Source of the DNA: Tenebrionibacter intestinalis
GTDB taxonomy: Bacteria > Pseudomonadota > Gammaproteobacteria > Enterobacterales > Enterobacteriaceae
Reading direction: 5' to 3'
Assembly (NCBI RefSeq): GCF_016632365.1
Contig: NZ_JAEPBH010000006.1
Location: 1 to 64,000, forward strand
DNA length: 64,000 nt
The notes under the pieces are model-generated. The model saw only the letters and a program-made list of their open reading frames with translations, was not told the DNA's origin and ran no database searches. Below, in pieces: positions 1 through 10,595 of the stretch (position 1 is the stretch's first letter; every line of letters starts with the position of its first letter). Position numbers and translations under genes: made by a program.

Positions 1-32
1 ATCAGCACCAGGCGGACTGACTTATTGTCGTC

Positions 33-767
33 TCATAGCTGTGCGCTGTGCAGCGTTGAAGGGCTGCAAAGAATTCCTACGGAATGGTCGGGAAACTCGT
101 CGGTGATAGCTTGTAGAACTGCGGTTGCACGGGAAGGGGATAGCCCCTTGTCTCTTCGGCTGGCATAAGGATTAAAAAGTATTTGGGGGGAAAGTGCCGC
201 AGGCGGCAGCTCGGCAGGCAACGGCACAATGTACTGGGTGTCGATCGCTTTCGCGCCCAGATCCTGCAGAATATATTTGTACTGCTCCACGATATTGAGC
301 GTGTTTGCAGCAAAACCCATTTTACGATTCACACAGCGCAGTGAATCATCAAGGGAATAGAGACTCGCCGGGCGGAGTAACCGCATAAAAACGATTTCGG
401 CAGGTTGCAGTCGTCCAACCAGATGAACAACGACATCGACATTACTTAGTTGGTTCACCAATTTGCGTAGTTCACCAAGCCCTGGATGCGGTTTCGTAAC
501 GATGACTTCATCCACACCGAAGGTGTTGGTATGCATTTCAGCTAACTCGTTAACCGTAAGTACAGTCAATCGGGCATTGAGCTTACGTGATTCGCGAAAA
601 AAGAAAGAAGATACGATGGAGTCGCCCAATTTTGCATCCCAGCGAAGCAGAAGAATATGCAGTTTTTCGCCGGGGGTTTTCGTGGGCAGAGGTTTGTCCG
701 CCAGCAGGCGAAATATCAGCCTGGAAATTGCTTTGCGTAAAATCTTTAAACTTAACAATGTGCTCAT
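33..767 (-). pseudogene. Truncated GT9 (heptosyltransferase-like) glycosyltransferase
   Basis: The 244 residues resemble the N-terminal and middle parts of glycosyltransferase family 9 (WaaQ/heptosyltransferase type): an early IxxLRWDAKLGDSIVSS-type segment, a VDVVVHLVG segment, and a C-terminal ILFNPYASRRDKGLS stretch like the substrate-binding region. Family members are usually about 350 residues. The start at 767 is chosen over the upstream ATG at 800 because AAAGGA lies 5-6 nt before it. The frame ends at a TGA at 33-35, but the same frame continues beyond it as DDNKSVRLVL to the window edge, which looks like more of the protein. An in-frame nonsense mutation is therefore likely. A real shorter protein is the alternative. 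It would act on lipopolysaccharide core or surface glycans; the specific sugar cannot be read. Confidence 0.55.
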
Positions 768-839
768 CAGTCCTTTGCTCAGAGGGCCGATCCCCACCAT
801 ACGGTTTTTTCGGCGTGATGCGGTGTATTCTAATTAGCC

Positions 840-960
840 TCAAACTCCATCTTGCTGCCAATTGGGAAGCGCAATAGCAAGCGAGGTGAACTGAGATTTA
901 TTAACAGGACGGTAAGCAACTAACGGTTTATACCGACCAAGGAACACAAACGCACTTAAA
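840..960 (-). pseudogene. Possible C-terminal gene fragment after abpB
   Basis: Directly after the abpB stop the minus strand stays open for about 39 codons to a TGA at 840. It reads SAFVFLGRYKPLVAYRPVNK and continues to NWQQDGV. The composition looks protein-like and differs from the abpB frame. There is no start codon of its own, because the frame runs back into abpB. I read it as the tail of a gene cut when abpAB arrived. I do not recognise the family, and chance coding appearance is possible. Confidence 0.25.
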
Positions 961-3150
961 TCAATGTTGTTCAATACCGAGCGCGCGCCTGATGAACGTC
1001 TGATCCACGAACCCAATCGATCGACTCCAAACGTCCTGAGTATCCCGAAGATACTGGCACAACTCATCCACATCAGCCTGGTCGGAAAATTCCAGCAAGT
1101 CTACCAGTCGGTGTAACGTCTGAATGGGAATGCCCATCTCTTCCAAGGCATTTACACCTGGTGGTAGATGGAAACTTTCGAACGCCAATTTGACATGCTT
1201 GTAATCGACTTTGCTGCGGATACCTCGCTTCAACGCGTGGTATTTGACTACATCCTCCATCAAGCTGAGCACCTTAGGTAGGGTGTAACCGAAGGTATTG
1301 GTGATGAGCTTCAAATCATTGTTGAGGGCGACGGAAAGAGTGCGCTTCTCCCCTTCAGACACCCACTGTCGTGCGTAATCGATCTGATTTTTCAGATATT
1401 CCGAATAGCTTTCAGCGCTTAAATAGCCGGCAAGTTTGGCGACCATGACATCCGTAGGCTTAACAGGGACTCCATTGCGACTGAACGTATGGGGAACCAG
1501 TCTGGCAATGATCTTTGCAAAGATCTTGAGGAAGTTTGTCGCCGGGGTCCAGTGAAATACCAGCGAGGAAAATTCGGTGTCGTCCATCATCTCGAACATG
1601 CTTTGCAGCACTTCGAACTGCTCGACACGGAAGTACGAGTGCTTCTTCACAAGGTCGATGGAAACACGGTCGTTTATGAAGACCTCATCAAAGCGATCCT
1701 GTGAAAACTCGGACAAGTGGTCTGGTTGAACGCTGGCCAAGAGGTTGATTGGGGTATCAATGTCCTGAATACCGAGTGGAATATCCACCTCTTGATTGAG
1801 GTTGTCTTGCGGGATTTCCTCCAGGCAAAAGATTTTGCCGACGAAGTGAACGCCCATGCGCCCGGCGCGGCCCTTAATGTTCCCATGGGTGAATTTGTCA
1901 ATACTGCGAGTTCCATCGCGGTTGTCGTAGATCACAACGTTCTTAGCGATAGTGTTGACACCTTCAATGATCGTGGAGGTGCAGAGTAAGAAGCGCAGTT
2001 TTCCAGCATTGAATTGGTCGGCGGTGTATTGCTGCAGCGCCCTAGGTAGCGCGCCAAAATGCAAGCCGATACCGTTTCTGAGTGCGACCGTGTAATCCCA
2101 GTCGGCATCGAACTCTTCGCTGACCCAGTCGACATGAGGACTCTCAATCAGAGTGCCATGCCCAAGCCTGATCAGCTCGCGCGCCACCTGGCCGGCAACA
2201 GTTGGTGATTTGCAATAAATGATCGTTGCGCCGACGCATGCGCGCGCGATCTTCCCCAGTGCGTTGAGCTTAGTTTCGTCGTCATTCGCTTTAATGCCGA
2301 ACGTCTGAACATCTAACGCGACAGTATTGAAGTCAGTGGAAACGAAAGTATGCGGATACCCAAGTCTTTCGAGACCGCGAATACTGTTAACGAAAGGTCC
2401 TGTCAGGTAAAACTGCCTGGAGACCTTAAGCAGTTTGCTCAACGCAATGTTGAGCTCGATGACTCGCTCGTCTTGATGATCAGTGGCCCCGCTTTTGAGT
2501 TGCCGGAACGCCAACTTGTAAAACTCGTCAATGACGAAGAGGTCAATGTCGACGATGTCGTCACGCTCGTTCACTCGCTCCTGCGTTAACACGTAGACAG
2601 CCTGATCGGAATGGCACACTTGGGAACTGTGGTGAATGATCTGATATCGGTCACCGAATCGCTCTTGCAGTCGGCGACGGGTTTCGTCGGCAAGAGCCAC
2701 AGTCGGAACAACCAGAACGAGCCGCTTCAACGTTCCCATGCCGAGCAACGAATCGACGATTGCGCTTTTGCCCATGCTTGTAGGCGCGCTCAGTACCACG
2801 TTTTGACCGGACTTGAGCAGATCGAATATGTGGAACTGCATTGAGTGGAAAACGTAACCATCCGAGAATGGCGTTCGGTATAGCTCAAGCACCCTCAGGT
2901 CGTCCGGTGTCAGGCCGGTGAACTCCTTTTTGAGGTACGGGAACAAACCTGATTTTCTCACCATATTTTTCAAAATTGTGGTGTGCTCGGAAAACCGCTC
3001 GCGCGAATCGAGAGCACGCACGATCAGGTCCCGTCCCAAGTCATACGAAACAGGATTGGATAACAGCTTGTTGACCGCAAACAGGTAATTGAAAGATGAG
3101 AAGTCCTCACCCTGCAGGCTATGTTTCGCCTGTTCATAGACCTCTGTCAT
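961..3150 (-). CDS. abpB: AbpB-like DEAD/DEAH superfamily 2 helicase (anti-phage)
   Basis: A 729-residue SF2 helicase. Walker A APTSMGKS is at residues 122-129, motif II DEFY at 208-211, and a motif VI-like KGRAGRMG near residue 435. The length equals what I recall for E. coli YfjK/AbpB of CP4-57, and the partner gene abpA lies directly upstream with a 4-nt ATGA overlap. AbpA and AbpB together block several unrelated phages in E. coli, and phage single-stranded-DNA-binding protein has been reported as a trigger. The overlap implies translational coupling and a two-protein complex. The N-terminal ~110 residues are helical and lack motifs I can name. Hachiman HamB is the nearest alternative family; the paired DUF4297 nuclease and both lengths favour AbpB. 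Confidence 0.85.
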   Translation of the reverse strand: MTEVYEQAKHSLQGEDFSSFNYLFAVNKLLSNPVSYDLGRDLIVRALDSRERFSEHTTILKNMVRKSGLFPYLKKEFTGLTPDDLRVLELYRTPFSDGYVFHSMQFHIFDLLKSGQNVVLSAPTSMGKSAIVDSLLGMGTLKRLVLVVPTVALADETRRRLQERFGDRYQIIHHSSQVCHSDQAVYVLTQERVNERDDIVDIDLFVIDEFYKLAFRQLKSGATDHQDERVIELNIALSKLLKVSRQFYLTGPFVNSIRGLERLGYPHTFVSTDFNTVALDVQTFGIKANDDETKLNALGKIARACVGATIIYCKSPTVAGQVARELIRLGHGTLIESPHVDWVSEEFDADWDYTVALRNGIGLHFGALPRALQQYTADQFNAGKLRFLLCTSTIIEGVNTIAKNVVIYDNRDGTRSIDKFTHGNIKGRAGRMGVHFVGKIFCLEEIPQDNLNQEVDIPLGIQDIDTPINLLASVQPDHLSEFSQDRFDEVFINDRVSIDLVKKHSYFRVEQFEVLQSMFEMMDDTEFSSLVFHWTPATNFLKIFAKIIARLVPHTFSRNGVPVKPTDVMVAKLAGYLSAESYSEYLKNQIDYARQWVSEGEKRTLSVALNNDLKLITNTFGYTLPKVLSLMEDVVKYHALKRGIRSKVDYKHVKLAFESFHLPPGVNALEEMGIPIQTLHRLVDLLEFSDQADVDELCQYLRDTQDVWSRSIGFVDQTFIRRALGIEQH

Positions 3151-4763
3151 ACAACCTCTCTCACCTTCTCATCAACCAATTGGGTTAACCGCTCAAGACT
3201 CGGAGCTGGGTAAATGAACACGTGGATGCAAAGATTCGCGAACGGCGAATCCTCGATGAGGTCAGCCACGAATTTTTCGAACAGCACCGTTGTTTCCTTC
3301 TCCAGGTCATCCTCGAACCCCGGCGTTTCAGGCTCGGTTAGCAGGTTCGAGTCATAGCCCACGAACAGAACAAACGTGAAACGATCGAGGTGAGCATCGA
3401 AAGGTTGGCTGCCATCAAGAATTTCGTCAATGTCGTGGCGAAGCAGGTAGTCATCGTCTTTAATGTCGAGGATCTTTCTGCGTGCTGTATCGATGCAATC
3501 CGAAATGTCCTCGTACAACCGATCCCGTATCTCCGGCAATCTGACGGCAATGTTAATATCAGTCACCAATTCGCTGAAGCCAATCCAAAGCTGATCACCT
3601 TCTGGATCGCGGCGAACGATATGCACGTTTTCAAGAATTTTTTCGGCCCCTGCTTTTTCCACGTATAACATGCAAGGGATAGGCTGGCTTTCGTGGTGTT
3701 GCCGGATCGTTGCGTGCAACAGCACTCGACCCAAAAATTCGCTGACGTCATGGAGCGATTTGAAGACGGAATTCTTTAGTCGTTCTCGCTTTTCAATGAA
3801 TGTCAGTTTATGAATATCAGACATTTCTTTTGGTCGGAGAAAGACCTCATCCAACCATTGGCAGACGTTATCCGCGATGTGCTTGTAGCGGTATTTCTTA
3901 AGCGAGTACTGCTGATGTAGAACTTGGCCTTTACGCTTAGCGCAGGCCGAAGCCATAGGCGCTCTAAATGGCGTAAGGATGTGGGGTAAGTCCCGTTTGA
4001 CGTAGATTTTGCGGCCTGACCGAGATTGGTCATCTTCGACACGCTGTTTGAACCACTCAAGTAGGTCTGGTCGTAAGTAGGACTTGTCATCAGCACTGTG
4101 AATGCGTCGAGAATGCTCGCCCTTGCGCGTCACGGTATCAAGGATGCGGCACCAAATGTCTTCGGCGACGGTTTCGGAACTGAGAATGACCCCATGTAGA
4201 TCTTGGGAGGCTAGCCGTATGTTCTTGATCCCTAGAAGTTCCAGTTCGCGTAGGGATGAAAACACTTCCCATGTAGCCGCATCGATCCAATCTGAAACGC
4301 TTATACCTGAGTCTGTTAAATAATTGCCTGTGCGTTTGTTGAGATCATCGATGAGTTCCTGTCTACCTGGCTTATCTAGTCGGGCGTTTTGGCTGATCGT
4401 CAAGTACTCAAGGGTTTTGTTGACCTTTTCCTCTGTGACGATGGAGTACCTCCGCCCAAGGGCCGGGTCAGACTCACACTGCATTGATTTGTGCAAAATT
4501 GAACTGCAGGGAATCGTCTTTTTACCAGCACCTTTTGAATTCTGAACGATGTCCGAAATGTTCCAACGTGTTTTGCCGGTGCTTTTTACCTGAACGAAGT
4601 CGATGTATCCATCAGATACAATGTCGATATCGTCTGTGACCTCGCAGCGAACACTGCGGATAGTCTTGTCACGAAGCATTCGGGTGACATGGTAAGCGGC
4701 TACGCAGTCCTGAAATAAGAAACCGTGCTTGGCGGCGACTCCACCTGAATCGTTCGATTCCAT
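3147..4763 (-). CDS. abpA: AbpA-like DUF4297/Cap4-type nuclease (anti-phage)
   Basis: 538 residues, equal to the length I recall for E. coli YfjL/AbpA. The N-terminus has the DUF4297 layout: GGVAAKHGFLFQ helix, then CEVTDDIDIV and IDFVQVKS, giving a PD-(D/E)xK-like set D47...Q58-x-K60 of the kind that cuts DNA in Cap4/HamA effectors. The remaining ~450 residues have no motif I can name and may hold the sensing or helicase-binding part. It overlaps abpB by 4 nt. The start ATG at 4763 follows roughly 190 nt of AT-rich upstream sequence in which a promoter of its own may lie. An IS remnant separates it from the type III restriction operon, so abpAB is probably a separate module. Confidence 0.83.
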   Translation of the reverse strand: MESNDSGGVAAKHGFLFQDCVAAYHVTRMLRDKTIRSVRCEVTDDIDIVSDGYIDFVQVKSTGKTRWNISDIVQNSKGAGKKTIPCSSILHKSMQCESDPALGRRYSIVTEEKVNKTLEYLTISQNARLDKPGRQELIDDLNKRTGNYLTDSGISVSDWIDAATWEVFSSLRELELLGIKNIRLASQDLHGVILSSETVAEDIWCRILDTVTRKGEHSRRIHSADDKSYLRPDLLEWFKQRVEDDQSRSGRKIYVKRDLPHILTPFRAPMASACAKRKGQVLHQQYSLKKYRYKHIADNVCQWLDEVFLRPKEMSDIHKLTFIEKRERLKNSVFKSLHDVSEFLGRVLLHATIRQHHESQPIPCMLYVEKAGAEKILENVHIVRRDPEGDQLWIGFSELVTDINIAVRLPEIRDRLYEDISDCIDTARRKILDIKDDDYLLRHDIDEILDGSQPFDAHLDRFTFVLFVGYDSNLLTEPETPGFEDDLEKETTVLFEKFVADLIEDSPFANLCIHVFIYPAPSLERLTQLVDEKVREVV

Positions 4764-4922
4764 TTAGGCATCCGTGACAATTTTGCGAAAATTAAGAAGA
4801 TTTTATGACACAGCCCAATCGGATGACTGAATCATCACCAGTGATCTAAATACTTCACAGCCGTTCTCGGTCGCAGGTATCAAACTTTTTAGGGAAAAAT
4901 AAATATTGGAACTATAACATAC

Positions 4923-5051
4923 TGATCCAACTCACGGGAGGTGGACACAGTCTTAGGCGAGGCTCTGGTTTTCAAATTGTTCAGGGCCTCGAGCGCCATA
5001 GGCACTATGGTACCGCCGGCGATTGTAATCACACTTGATATAATAAAACAC
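4923..5051 (-). mobile_element. Remnant of an IS3-family insertion sequence (3' end)
   Basis: The minus strand at 5051-4953 encodes [20 protein letters not shown] and continues to FENQSLA and a stop. This is the characteristic C-terminus of IS3-family OrfB transposases (consensus YNxxRxHSAxGYxxPxxFE). Just after the stop lies GACTGTGTCCACCTCCCGTG (minus), which may be the right inverted-repeat end of the element. No orfA, no DDE core and no left end are visible, so the element is a deletion remnant. It lies between the res operon and abpA, at the junction of two defence modules. Confidence 0.65.
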
Positions 5052-5089
5052 AGTTGGGTGCATTATTTTCTGGTTGGTAAGGTCATATC

Positions 5090-5338
5090 TCATTGCGTTT
5101 TGAGCAAGGTCAACATCGAGTGTTCATGGCTTGCTATGTTTTTGATGCCTTGTCCTTCTGATCCCCATTCCTCATAGCTCATCATGATTGCTTGTTTTAA
5201 GCTCTCTGCTCGCTCTGTTTCGACGTAGAAATTTTTCTTGTCTGCCGGTGAATAATTACTGAGTCTCGAGTTGCTGCTTGGTGAGATCAGGGCACTCAGA
5301 TGCGGCCATGTGCATAGGTGGCAATTTGTGTGCGCCAT
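5090..5338 (-). CDS. Small hypothetical protein downstream of res
   Basis: 82 residues beginning 33 nt after the res stop on the same strand. The upstream sequence offers AAAGGA before a 3-codon mini-ORF (ATG TGG TGG TGA), then GGTGAG directly before this ATG, so translational re-initiation from res is possible. The N-terminal third has a Cys-x2-Cys pair (CHLC) and is rich in His and Ser. The C-terminal half is acidic and helix-like ([20 protein letters not shown]). I do not recognise a family. The 3' end abuts the IS remnant, so the original C-terminus may have been replaced. It could be the last gene of the defence operon, or a fragment. Confidence 0.45.
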   Translation of the reverse strand: MAHTNCHLCTWPHLSALISPSSNSRLSNYSPADKKNFYVETERAESLKQAIMMSYEEWGSEGQGIKNIASHEHSMLTLLKTQ

Positions 5339-5371
5339 AATCTCACCACCACATGGCCAATCCTTTATATT

Positions 5372-8300
5372 TTACTTCACCACTTCCATCAGCTTACCGA
5401 AGCTATCCACTACGTCATACTTCACGTTTTCTGGAGCAAACTTCTTGTTGATCTCATCGAAGAATTTACGGGCACATTTAATCTTGGTGGCTTCAATAGG
5501 CCGTAAATCCAGTGATGACATCGAGCCCTTGGTCTCAGCAACGAAATACACATGCTTGACCGAGCCTTCTTTAAAGGAAATGGCCCAGTCGGGGTTGTAA
5601 TCGCCGACAGGGGTTGGGATCAGAAAACCACGTGGCAACTTGGCATATACCACCACATCCTTGCTGGTATCCAGCTCTTCGACGAACTTGCGCTCAATCG
5701 CAGAGTCGGTAAGCACGTAGTCATAGATGTGATTTCGCAATTTATTCCCGGCCTTACTGAGATCCTGTTTGCTCTGGCCCGTGGTAAAGATGTCCAAATC
5801 AAACTTGTCTTCTAGCGTGTCATAAGCCAGATGCTCGATGATGACATTGGCCTTTTGTTCGTTGACCAAGCGAATGGCTTCGGCAATGAAGCTTTCCGGG
5901 TTACTCTTGAATTGTGCGAAGATGTCAGCATTGAGGCCTTTTAGAATTTCGGCAACGGTTCGTCTTGTAAGCAAAGTCCCCTCTGCTAACTTGCCAATCA
6001 GATCGTACTGCACAGCGGAGTGGATGGAGGCGTTGTGCGATTCTGTTTCGGTAACTTTCAACTCGAAGGCATTACCCTTTTTGAGGTCATCGTAAGTTGC
6101 CGTATCAGCCTGCTCGCCACGGTGAATGGTGTATTGCAACGGCGTCACACGCAACCCAGCATTCTTGTCATTGAGCGCCTTGATCGCATTGTTCACTAGC
6201 TCAACATCATCAAACAACACGTTGTAAGTAGCCTTGCGATTGATTCGCCCCCACAGCGCCTTGAATTCCTGCTTTTCAAAGTTGGCGTTGGTCTGCAGTC
6301 TTTTGGGCTTGCGTCCATCTTCTACCTGCATGAGCTGGCTTTCGCTGAATACGCTATCAATCAGCTGGAATATTTGCTCTGCATAGGGCTGCAGTTCATC
6401 TGGCAATGCCTCCAGCGCGCCGTCTTTCTTAGCTTGATGGTACTTCTCCGTGATATTGCGCTTCTTATCGACATAGCCGTTCTGGATCAGATAAAACTCA
6501 ATGTCCGTGGCCTGGTCGTCCGATACCGTAATCGGGCCTTCCTTCGTGTTCAGCATCTTGCCCGTGAAGTAGGCCTTGTCCGCCACACGCGGACGAGCTG
6601 ACAAGGACTCGCTAATGTCCTTCTGCAAGGCGGTCACGAAGTCCTTGTAACTTTCGCTGGCCACGACTGTCAGTACGTTAATGTCATGAACAATGGACGG
6701 GTGATCCATGCGATCACCATTTTGATTAACGGACAAACGCAGGCCGCGCCCGACCTCCTGGCGGCGTGAAATGGTGTTATCACTATGCTTGAGAGTGCAG
6801 ATAACAAACACGTTCGGGTTATCCCAGCCCTCACGCAAGGCCGAGTGTGAGAAGATAAAACGCACCGGCTCAGCTAGTGATAATAACCGTTCCTTGTCTA
6901 TGAGGATCAGATCATAAGCATCTACATCATCCGACAAGCCAGCATTTTCACCGCGCGCAGCGACCTTGGGATCGATGAGGCGCTTACTCTTCTTGTCGAT
7001 GGAAAAGTAGCCTTTGTGCGTCTTATTGGCTGCAATGCGGCGTAGATATTTAGCATAAGGGGAATCCCCCTGCATAAACCCATTATCAAAGGCTTCTTGA
7101 AGGTGCTGAGTGTACTCCTCTTCAAAGATTTTCGCGTACTCCCCCTTTTCATCGGCAGCGGAGTAGTCCCGGTACTTGGCTACTTCGTCGATAAAGAACA
7201 ACGAGAGAACCTTCACCCCTTTATCGAAGAGCTCCATCTCCTTGTCAAAGTGTGCCTTGACCGTCTCACGGATCTGAATGCGGCGCAGCGCTAACTCGGA
7301 AATATCACCAGTCGCATCACCCACCGTCAGCTCTACGCCATTAGTAAAGCTCAAGGTGTCCGTATTGGCATTGATATCCGATACCACAAGCCCATCGCGG
7401 TATTGATCCAGCTCGTTCGATAGCACAAACAGATTGTCACCCTTGCCCAGTTTGCGAGTGACGCGCTTGATGTTTCCTCCGCTGAGTTTCTGTTCAAACT
7501 CCACAATCGCGACTGGCGGTTTTTTGTTTGAGATTTCGATGGCTTGTAAATAGAGATATGCGTTGGTTCCCGCCTGTCCCTTCACCGAGATCCCGCGCAC
7601 CTCAATCTTCTTCACCAGCTTCTGGTTGTAGGCATCAAGCGCATCCAGGCGGTGGATCTTGTTGTGTGTGGTCTTGTGGGTAGCGGAATAGCGCAACACC
7701 ATCAGAGGTTTGAAATTCGCCAGGGAATCCAGCGTCTTGCTCCCCTCCATCCGCTGCGGCTCGTCGAGGATCAAGATGGGCCGGTTGGCGCTGATCACAT
7801 CGATAGGGCGGCGTGACTGAAAATCATCGAGCGCTTCATAGATGCGGCGATTATCTTTGCCGGTGGCGTTAAACGCTTGTACGTTGATCACCATGACATT
7901 GATACCGGCATCGGAGGAAAAGCTCTCCAGATGGTGCAACTGCTTAGAGTTGTAAATAAAGAAGCGCACCTTCTTGTGGTAGGTCTCCTGAAAGTGCTCG
8001 GCCGTGATTTCCAGCGATTTGGCCACGCCTTCGCGGATGGCAATGCTCGGCACCACTATGACGAACTTGCTCCAGCCGTACTGTTTGTTCAGCTCGAAGA
8101 TTGCCTTGATGTAGCAATAGGTTTTGCCAGTACCCGTTTCCATCTCGATATCAAGATTTAGCTTGGCGACCGTGGTCTTGACCAAGTTCTCCGACAACGG
8201 CAAATTTTGCTGGCGCTGCGCCTGTTGGATGTTATCAAGCAAGGCAACCTCACTGAGGGTTAGCTCAGCATTTTTAAAACCGGTATCTAGCGCAAACAGA

Positions 8301-8443
8301 TCACCCATGCCGTTTTTGGTATTACCAGGGTCAAGGCGATAGCTCATGGCCGCATCAGAGGCCGGTAGCTGCCCCTGAAAAATATCTACGACCGCCTGCA
8401 CGGCGGCAGCCTGATAGGGCTGATGTTTGAATTTAAGTTTCAT
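5372..8443 (-). CDS. Type III restriction enzyme Res subunit (ATPase and nuclease)
   Basis: 1023 residues. ATP-dependent translocase and endonuclease of a type III restriction-modification system; it works in complex with Mod. Numbering from the GTG at 8446, Walker A ETGTGKT is at 103-109, DEPQ at 228-231, motif III RYSATH at 252-257 and motif [11 protein letters not shown] near 585. The C-terminal nuclease shows PD953 ... E971-T-K973, the PD-(D/E)xK arrangement typical of Res. I choose the ATG at 8443 because GAGGGG ends 6 nt before it; the adjacent GTG is 3 nt earlier. It follows mod by 10 nt. All catalytic motifs look intact. Confidence 0.9.
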   Translation of the reverse strand: MKLKFKHQPYQAAAVQAVVDIFQGQLPASDAAMSYRLDPGNTKNGMGDLFALDTGFKNAELTLSEVALLDNIQQAQRQQNLPLSENLVKTTVAKLNLDIEMETGTGKTYCYIKAIFELNKQYGWSKFVIVVPSIAIREGVAKSLEITAEHFQETYHKKVRFFIYNSKQLHHLESFSSDAGINVMVINVQAFNATGKDNRRIYEALDDFQSRRPIDVISANRPILILDEPQRMEGSKTLDSLANFKPLMVLRYSATHKTTHNKIHRLDALDAYNQKLVKKIEVRGISVKGQAGTNAYLYLQAIEISNKKPPVAIVEFEQKLSGGNIKRVTRKLGKGDNLFVLSNELDQYRDGLVVSDINANTDTLSFTNGVELTVGDATGDISELALRRIQIRETVKAHFDKEMELFDKGVKVLSLFFIDEVAKYRDYSAADEKGEYAKIFEEEYTQHLQEAFDNGFMQGDSPYAKYLRRIAANKTHKGYFSIDKKSKRLIDPKVAARGENAGLSDDVDAYDLILIDKERLLSLAEPVRFIFSHSALREGWDNPNVFVICTLKHSDNTISRRQEVGRGLRLSVNQNGDRMDHPSIVHDINVLTVVASESYKDFVTALQKDISESLSARPRVADKAYFTGKMLNTKEGPITVSDDQATDIEFYLIQNGYVDKKRNITEKYHQAKKDGALEALPDELQPYAEQIFQLIDSVFSESQLMQVEDGRKPKRLQTNANFEKQEFKALWGRINRKATYNVLFDDVELVNNAIKALNDKNAGLRVTPLQYTIHRGEQADTATYDDLKKGNAFELKVTETESHNASIHSAVQYDLIGKLAEGTLLTRRTVAEILKGLNADIFAQFKSNPESFIAEAIRLVNEQKANVIIEHLAYDTLEDKFDLDIFTTGQSKQDLSKAGNKLRNHIYDYVLTDSAIERKFVEELDTSKDVVVYAKLPRGFLIPTPVGDYNPDWAISFKEGSVKHVYFVAETKGSMSSLDLRPIEATKIKCARKFFDEINKKFAPENVKYDVVDSFGKLMEVVK

Positions 8444-8453
8444 CACATGCCCC

Positions 8454-10535
8454 TCAGATGCATTTCACTTCGGTGGCGGGCGACACGAGCTTGAAAATCT
8501 GCTCGACGTTGATTTTGGCCGCGCTGTTCTTGTAGCCCGCGTCGCGGAATACCACGCGCAGCGGCTGCTGCTTAGCCAGTTCCTTCACAAAGGCTTCGTC
8601 GATGCTGCCGCTGGCGTCGAAGCAGGCGGCCAGTACATTGCCATCGACAAAGAACACGTCCTTGCCTTGGATGGACTGCTTGGAGATAGGTAGAGCCAGA
8701 TCGACCCCCCAGTTCAGCATTACCTGGAACAGCAGATCCTCAGGCGTGCGGTCAGGTTTGATGTTGTCGACGAACAGATCGAACTTGGCTTTGTCGAGCG
8801 CGTCAGGGGTGTAGTAGACGTCCGCCATGTTAGACGCATCAATTTTAAAGACTCGAAAGCCAACGTCCGGTCTGTCGCCGCTTTCGAGCGCACCGAATTC
8901 CTGCTGAGTCATAACCCCAGAACGCCGAATTCGTTCCTTGGAAATCTCGGCGATAGAAAGCGGAATACCTTCACTCCGGCAGAACTCGATGACGGACTCA
9001 TACTTCTTGTTTTTCTCGTCGATCAGCTCGTTGACTTGCACCGCTATGAAGCGGCGTTTTCCCGTGTCCCCCGTATTAGCGAGCATCACTGCATGGGCCA
9101 GCGAACCGGAGCCGGAGAAGAAGTCCATGAAGATTCCCTCTCGCCCGTTATAGAGATCAATGCAAGTGCGTAGTAAATGTACCGGCTTCTTGCCATCCGG
9201 AAAAGGAATCCCTCCTTCCTTGCCTACATTGTTGTAGTCGAAATTATCCCAAAATGTGCCGAGTTTCTCTTTCTTGATGATCTTGTCACCGCTGGCGTCA
9301 GCCACGTCATGAAGCCAAATGACTCTGCGTACGGATGGGCTGATATATGCGTGTGTTACCTTCACACCCTTGTCTCGTCCAGAGCGTGGAACATATTCAA
9401 CTTCAAGGAGCTCACTGTCGTCGAGGCTCCCCACTGCATCGATCACACGGGTGCGGATGCTAGTCTGGGCATTGGTATCCGAGAAAATCTGCTTGAAGTA
9501 TTTCTGATACGCCTCCGCTTCGGTAAGACCTTCGTTCTTGCACACCTTACTGATCGTCGTCCGCTCAACACCCTTTCGCTTGTAAATCTTGATGGCATTG
9601 CCGTCGCCATCCTTCACTTCGCCAAAGAATGTCCGTTCACCTGCCCCAAGAAGAATGCTCGTGTACTTCCAGCTTTCACCGGCGTCACGCATTTCCTTAA
9701 TGACATCGGTCAACGGCCGTTCTGTATATAGATGCGACAGCGGATTGAACGATCCTAGTGACTTGGCGTATATGATTATGTACTCGATATTCTTCTTTAG
9801 CCGCTTATCCTCTCCCCCTCCAGAGGCTCCTGCGGACACCTTGGCCATGACACTGATGGTGTTGACATAATTCTGCTCGCCAAAAACTTCGTTACATAGC
9901 GCCAACGTGTTCTTCAGTTCGATATCGCTGATGGAAATACAAATTGCTCCGTCGTCAGCAAGAAGATTGCGCGCCAGACGCAACCGTGGGTACAACATCG
10001 ACAACCATTTAGAGTGAAATTTTCCACTCGACTCGGCATTTACAATCATGCGATTCCCAGACTCATCGATCTGAAAGGACTTTCGGAAATATTCCTCTGC
10101 CGATTCGGAAAAGTCATCTTCATAGATAAGATCGGAACCTGTGTTATAGGGGGGGTCGATGTAGATCAACTTGACTTTGCCGAGATAGCTTTCCTGCAGC
10201 AACTTCAACGCATCGAGGTTATCCCCTTCGATGAACAGGTTCTTCGTGCTATCGAAGTCTACGCTTTCCGCACGGCAAGGGCGCAGTGTTTTGGCAATCG
10301 GCGCGTTGGCTGTAAGCAAGGCTTCACGCTTGCCCGGCCAGTTCAGGTGGTAGCGTTCCTGTGGCCCTTCAACAATCGACTCGGCAAGCTCTTGCCGCAA
10401 CTGATCGAAATCTACCGCCAGCTTCACGCTAGCATCCTCGTCCTTGGCTTCGGTAACGCAGCCCGGAAACAAATCACGAATACGAGCAATGTTGTCCTGC
10501 GTGAGATTGGGCGAATGCATTTTTAGCTTTTCCAT
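8454..10535 (-). CDS. Type III Mod adenine-N6 DNA methyltransferase
   Basis: 693 residues. Class beta amino-methyltransferase: motif IV DPPY at 127-130, within [10 protein letters not shown], precedes motif I (FFSGSGS, near residue 470). The ~270 residues between them form the target-recognition part and set the methylated sequence, which I cannot predict. The protein supplies both protection of the host and target recognition for Res. The start is supported by AGAGGAAAAG a few nt upstream, inside a 60-nt gap after the UvrD-like gene; this is the longest gap in the operon before the abpA side. SNF2, DUF4391 and UvrD genes upstream make this more than an ordinary mod-res pair. Confidence 0.9.
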   Translation of the reverse strand: MEKLKMHSPNLTQDNIARIRDLFPGCVTEAKDEDASVKLAVDFDQLRQELAESIVEGPQERYHLNWPGKREALLTANAPIAKTLRPCRAESVDFDSTKNLFIEGDNLDALKLLQESYLGKVKLIYIDPPYNTGSDLIYEDDFSESAEEYFRKSFQIDESGNRMIVNAESSGKFHSKWLSMLYPRLRLARNLLADDGAICISISDIELKNTLALCNEVFGEQNYVNTISVMAKVSAGASGGGEDKRLKKNIEYIIIYAKSLGSFNPLSHLYTERPLTDVIKEMRDAGESWKYTSILLGAGERTFFGEVKDGDGNAIKIYKRKGVERTTISKVCKNEGLTEAEAYQKYFKQIFSDTNAQTSIRTRVIDAVGSLDDSELLEVEYVPRSGRDKGVKVTHAYISPSVRRVIWLHDVADASGDKIIKKEKLGTFWDNFDYNNVGKEGGIPFPDGKKPVHLLRTCIDLYNGREGIFMDFFSGSGSLAHAVMLANTGDTGKRRFIAVQVNELIDEKNKKYESVIEFCRSEGIPLSIAEISKERIRRSGVMTQQEFGALESGDRPDVGFRVFKIDASNMADVYYTPDALDKAKFDLFVDNIKPDRTPEDLLFQVMLNWGVDLALPISKQSIQGKDVFFVDGNVLAACFDASGSIDEAFVKELAKQQPLRVVFRDAGYKNSAAKINVEQIFKLVSPATEVKCI

Positions 10536-10595
10536 ATTCTTTTCCTCTGGTCGCCAGTATTTATCGGCTCATAACTCAAGTTCGTATTGGTATAG

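Noticed and set aside
961-4763. Hachiman (HamAB) as identity of the helicase-nuclease pair
   Set aside because: Both lengths and the DUF4297 pattern match AbpA/AbpB better; kept only as a related alternative.
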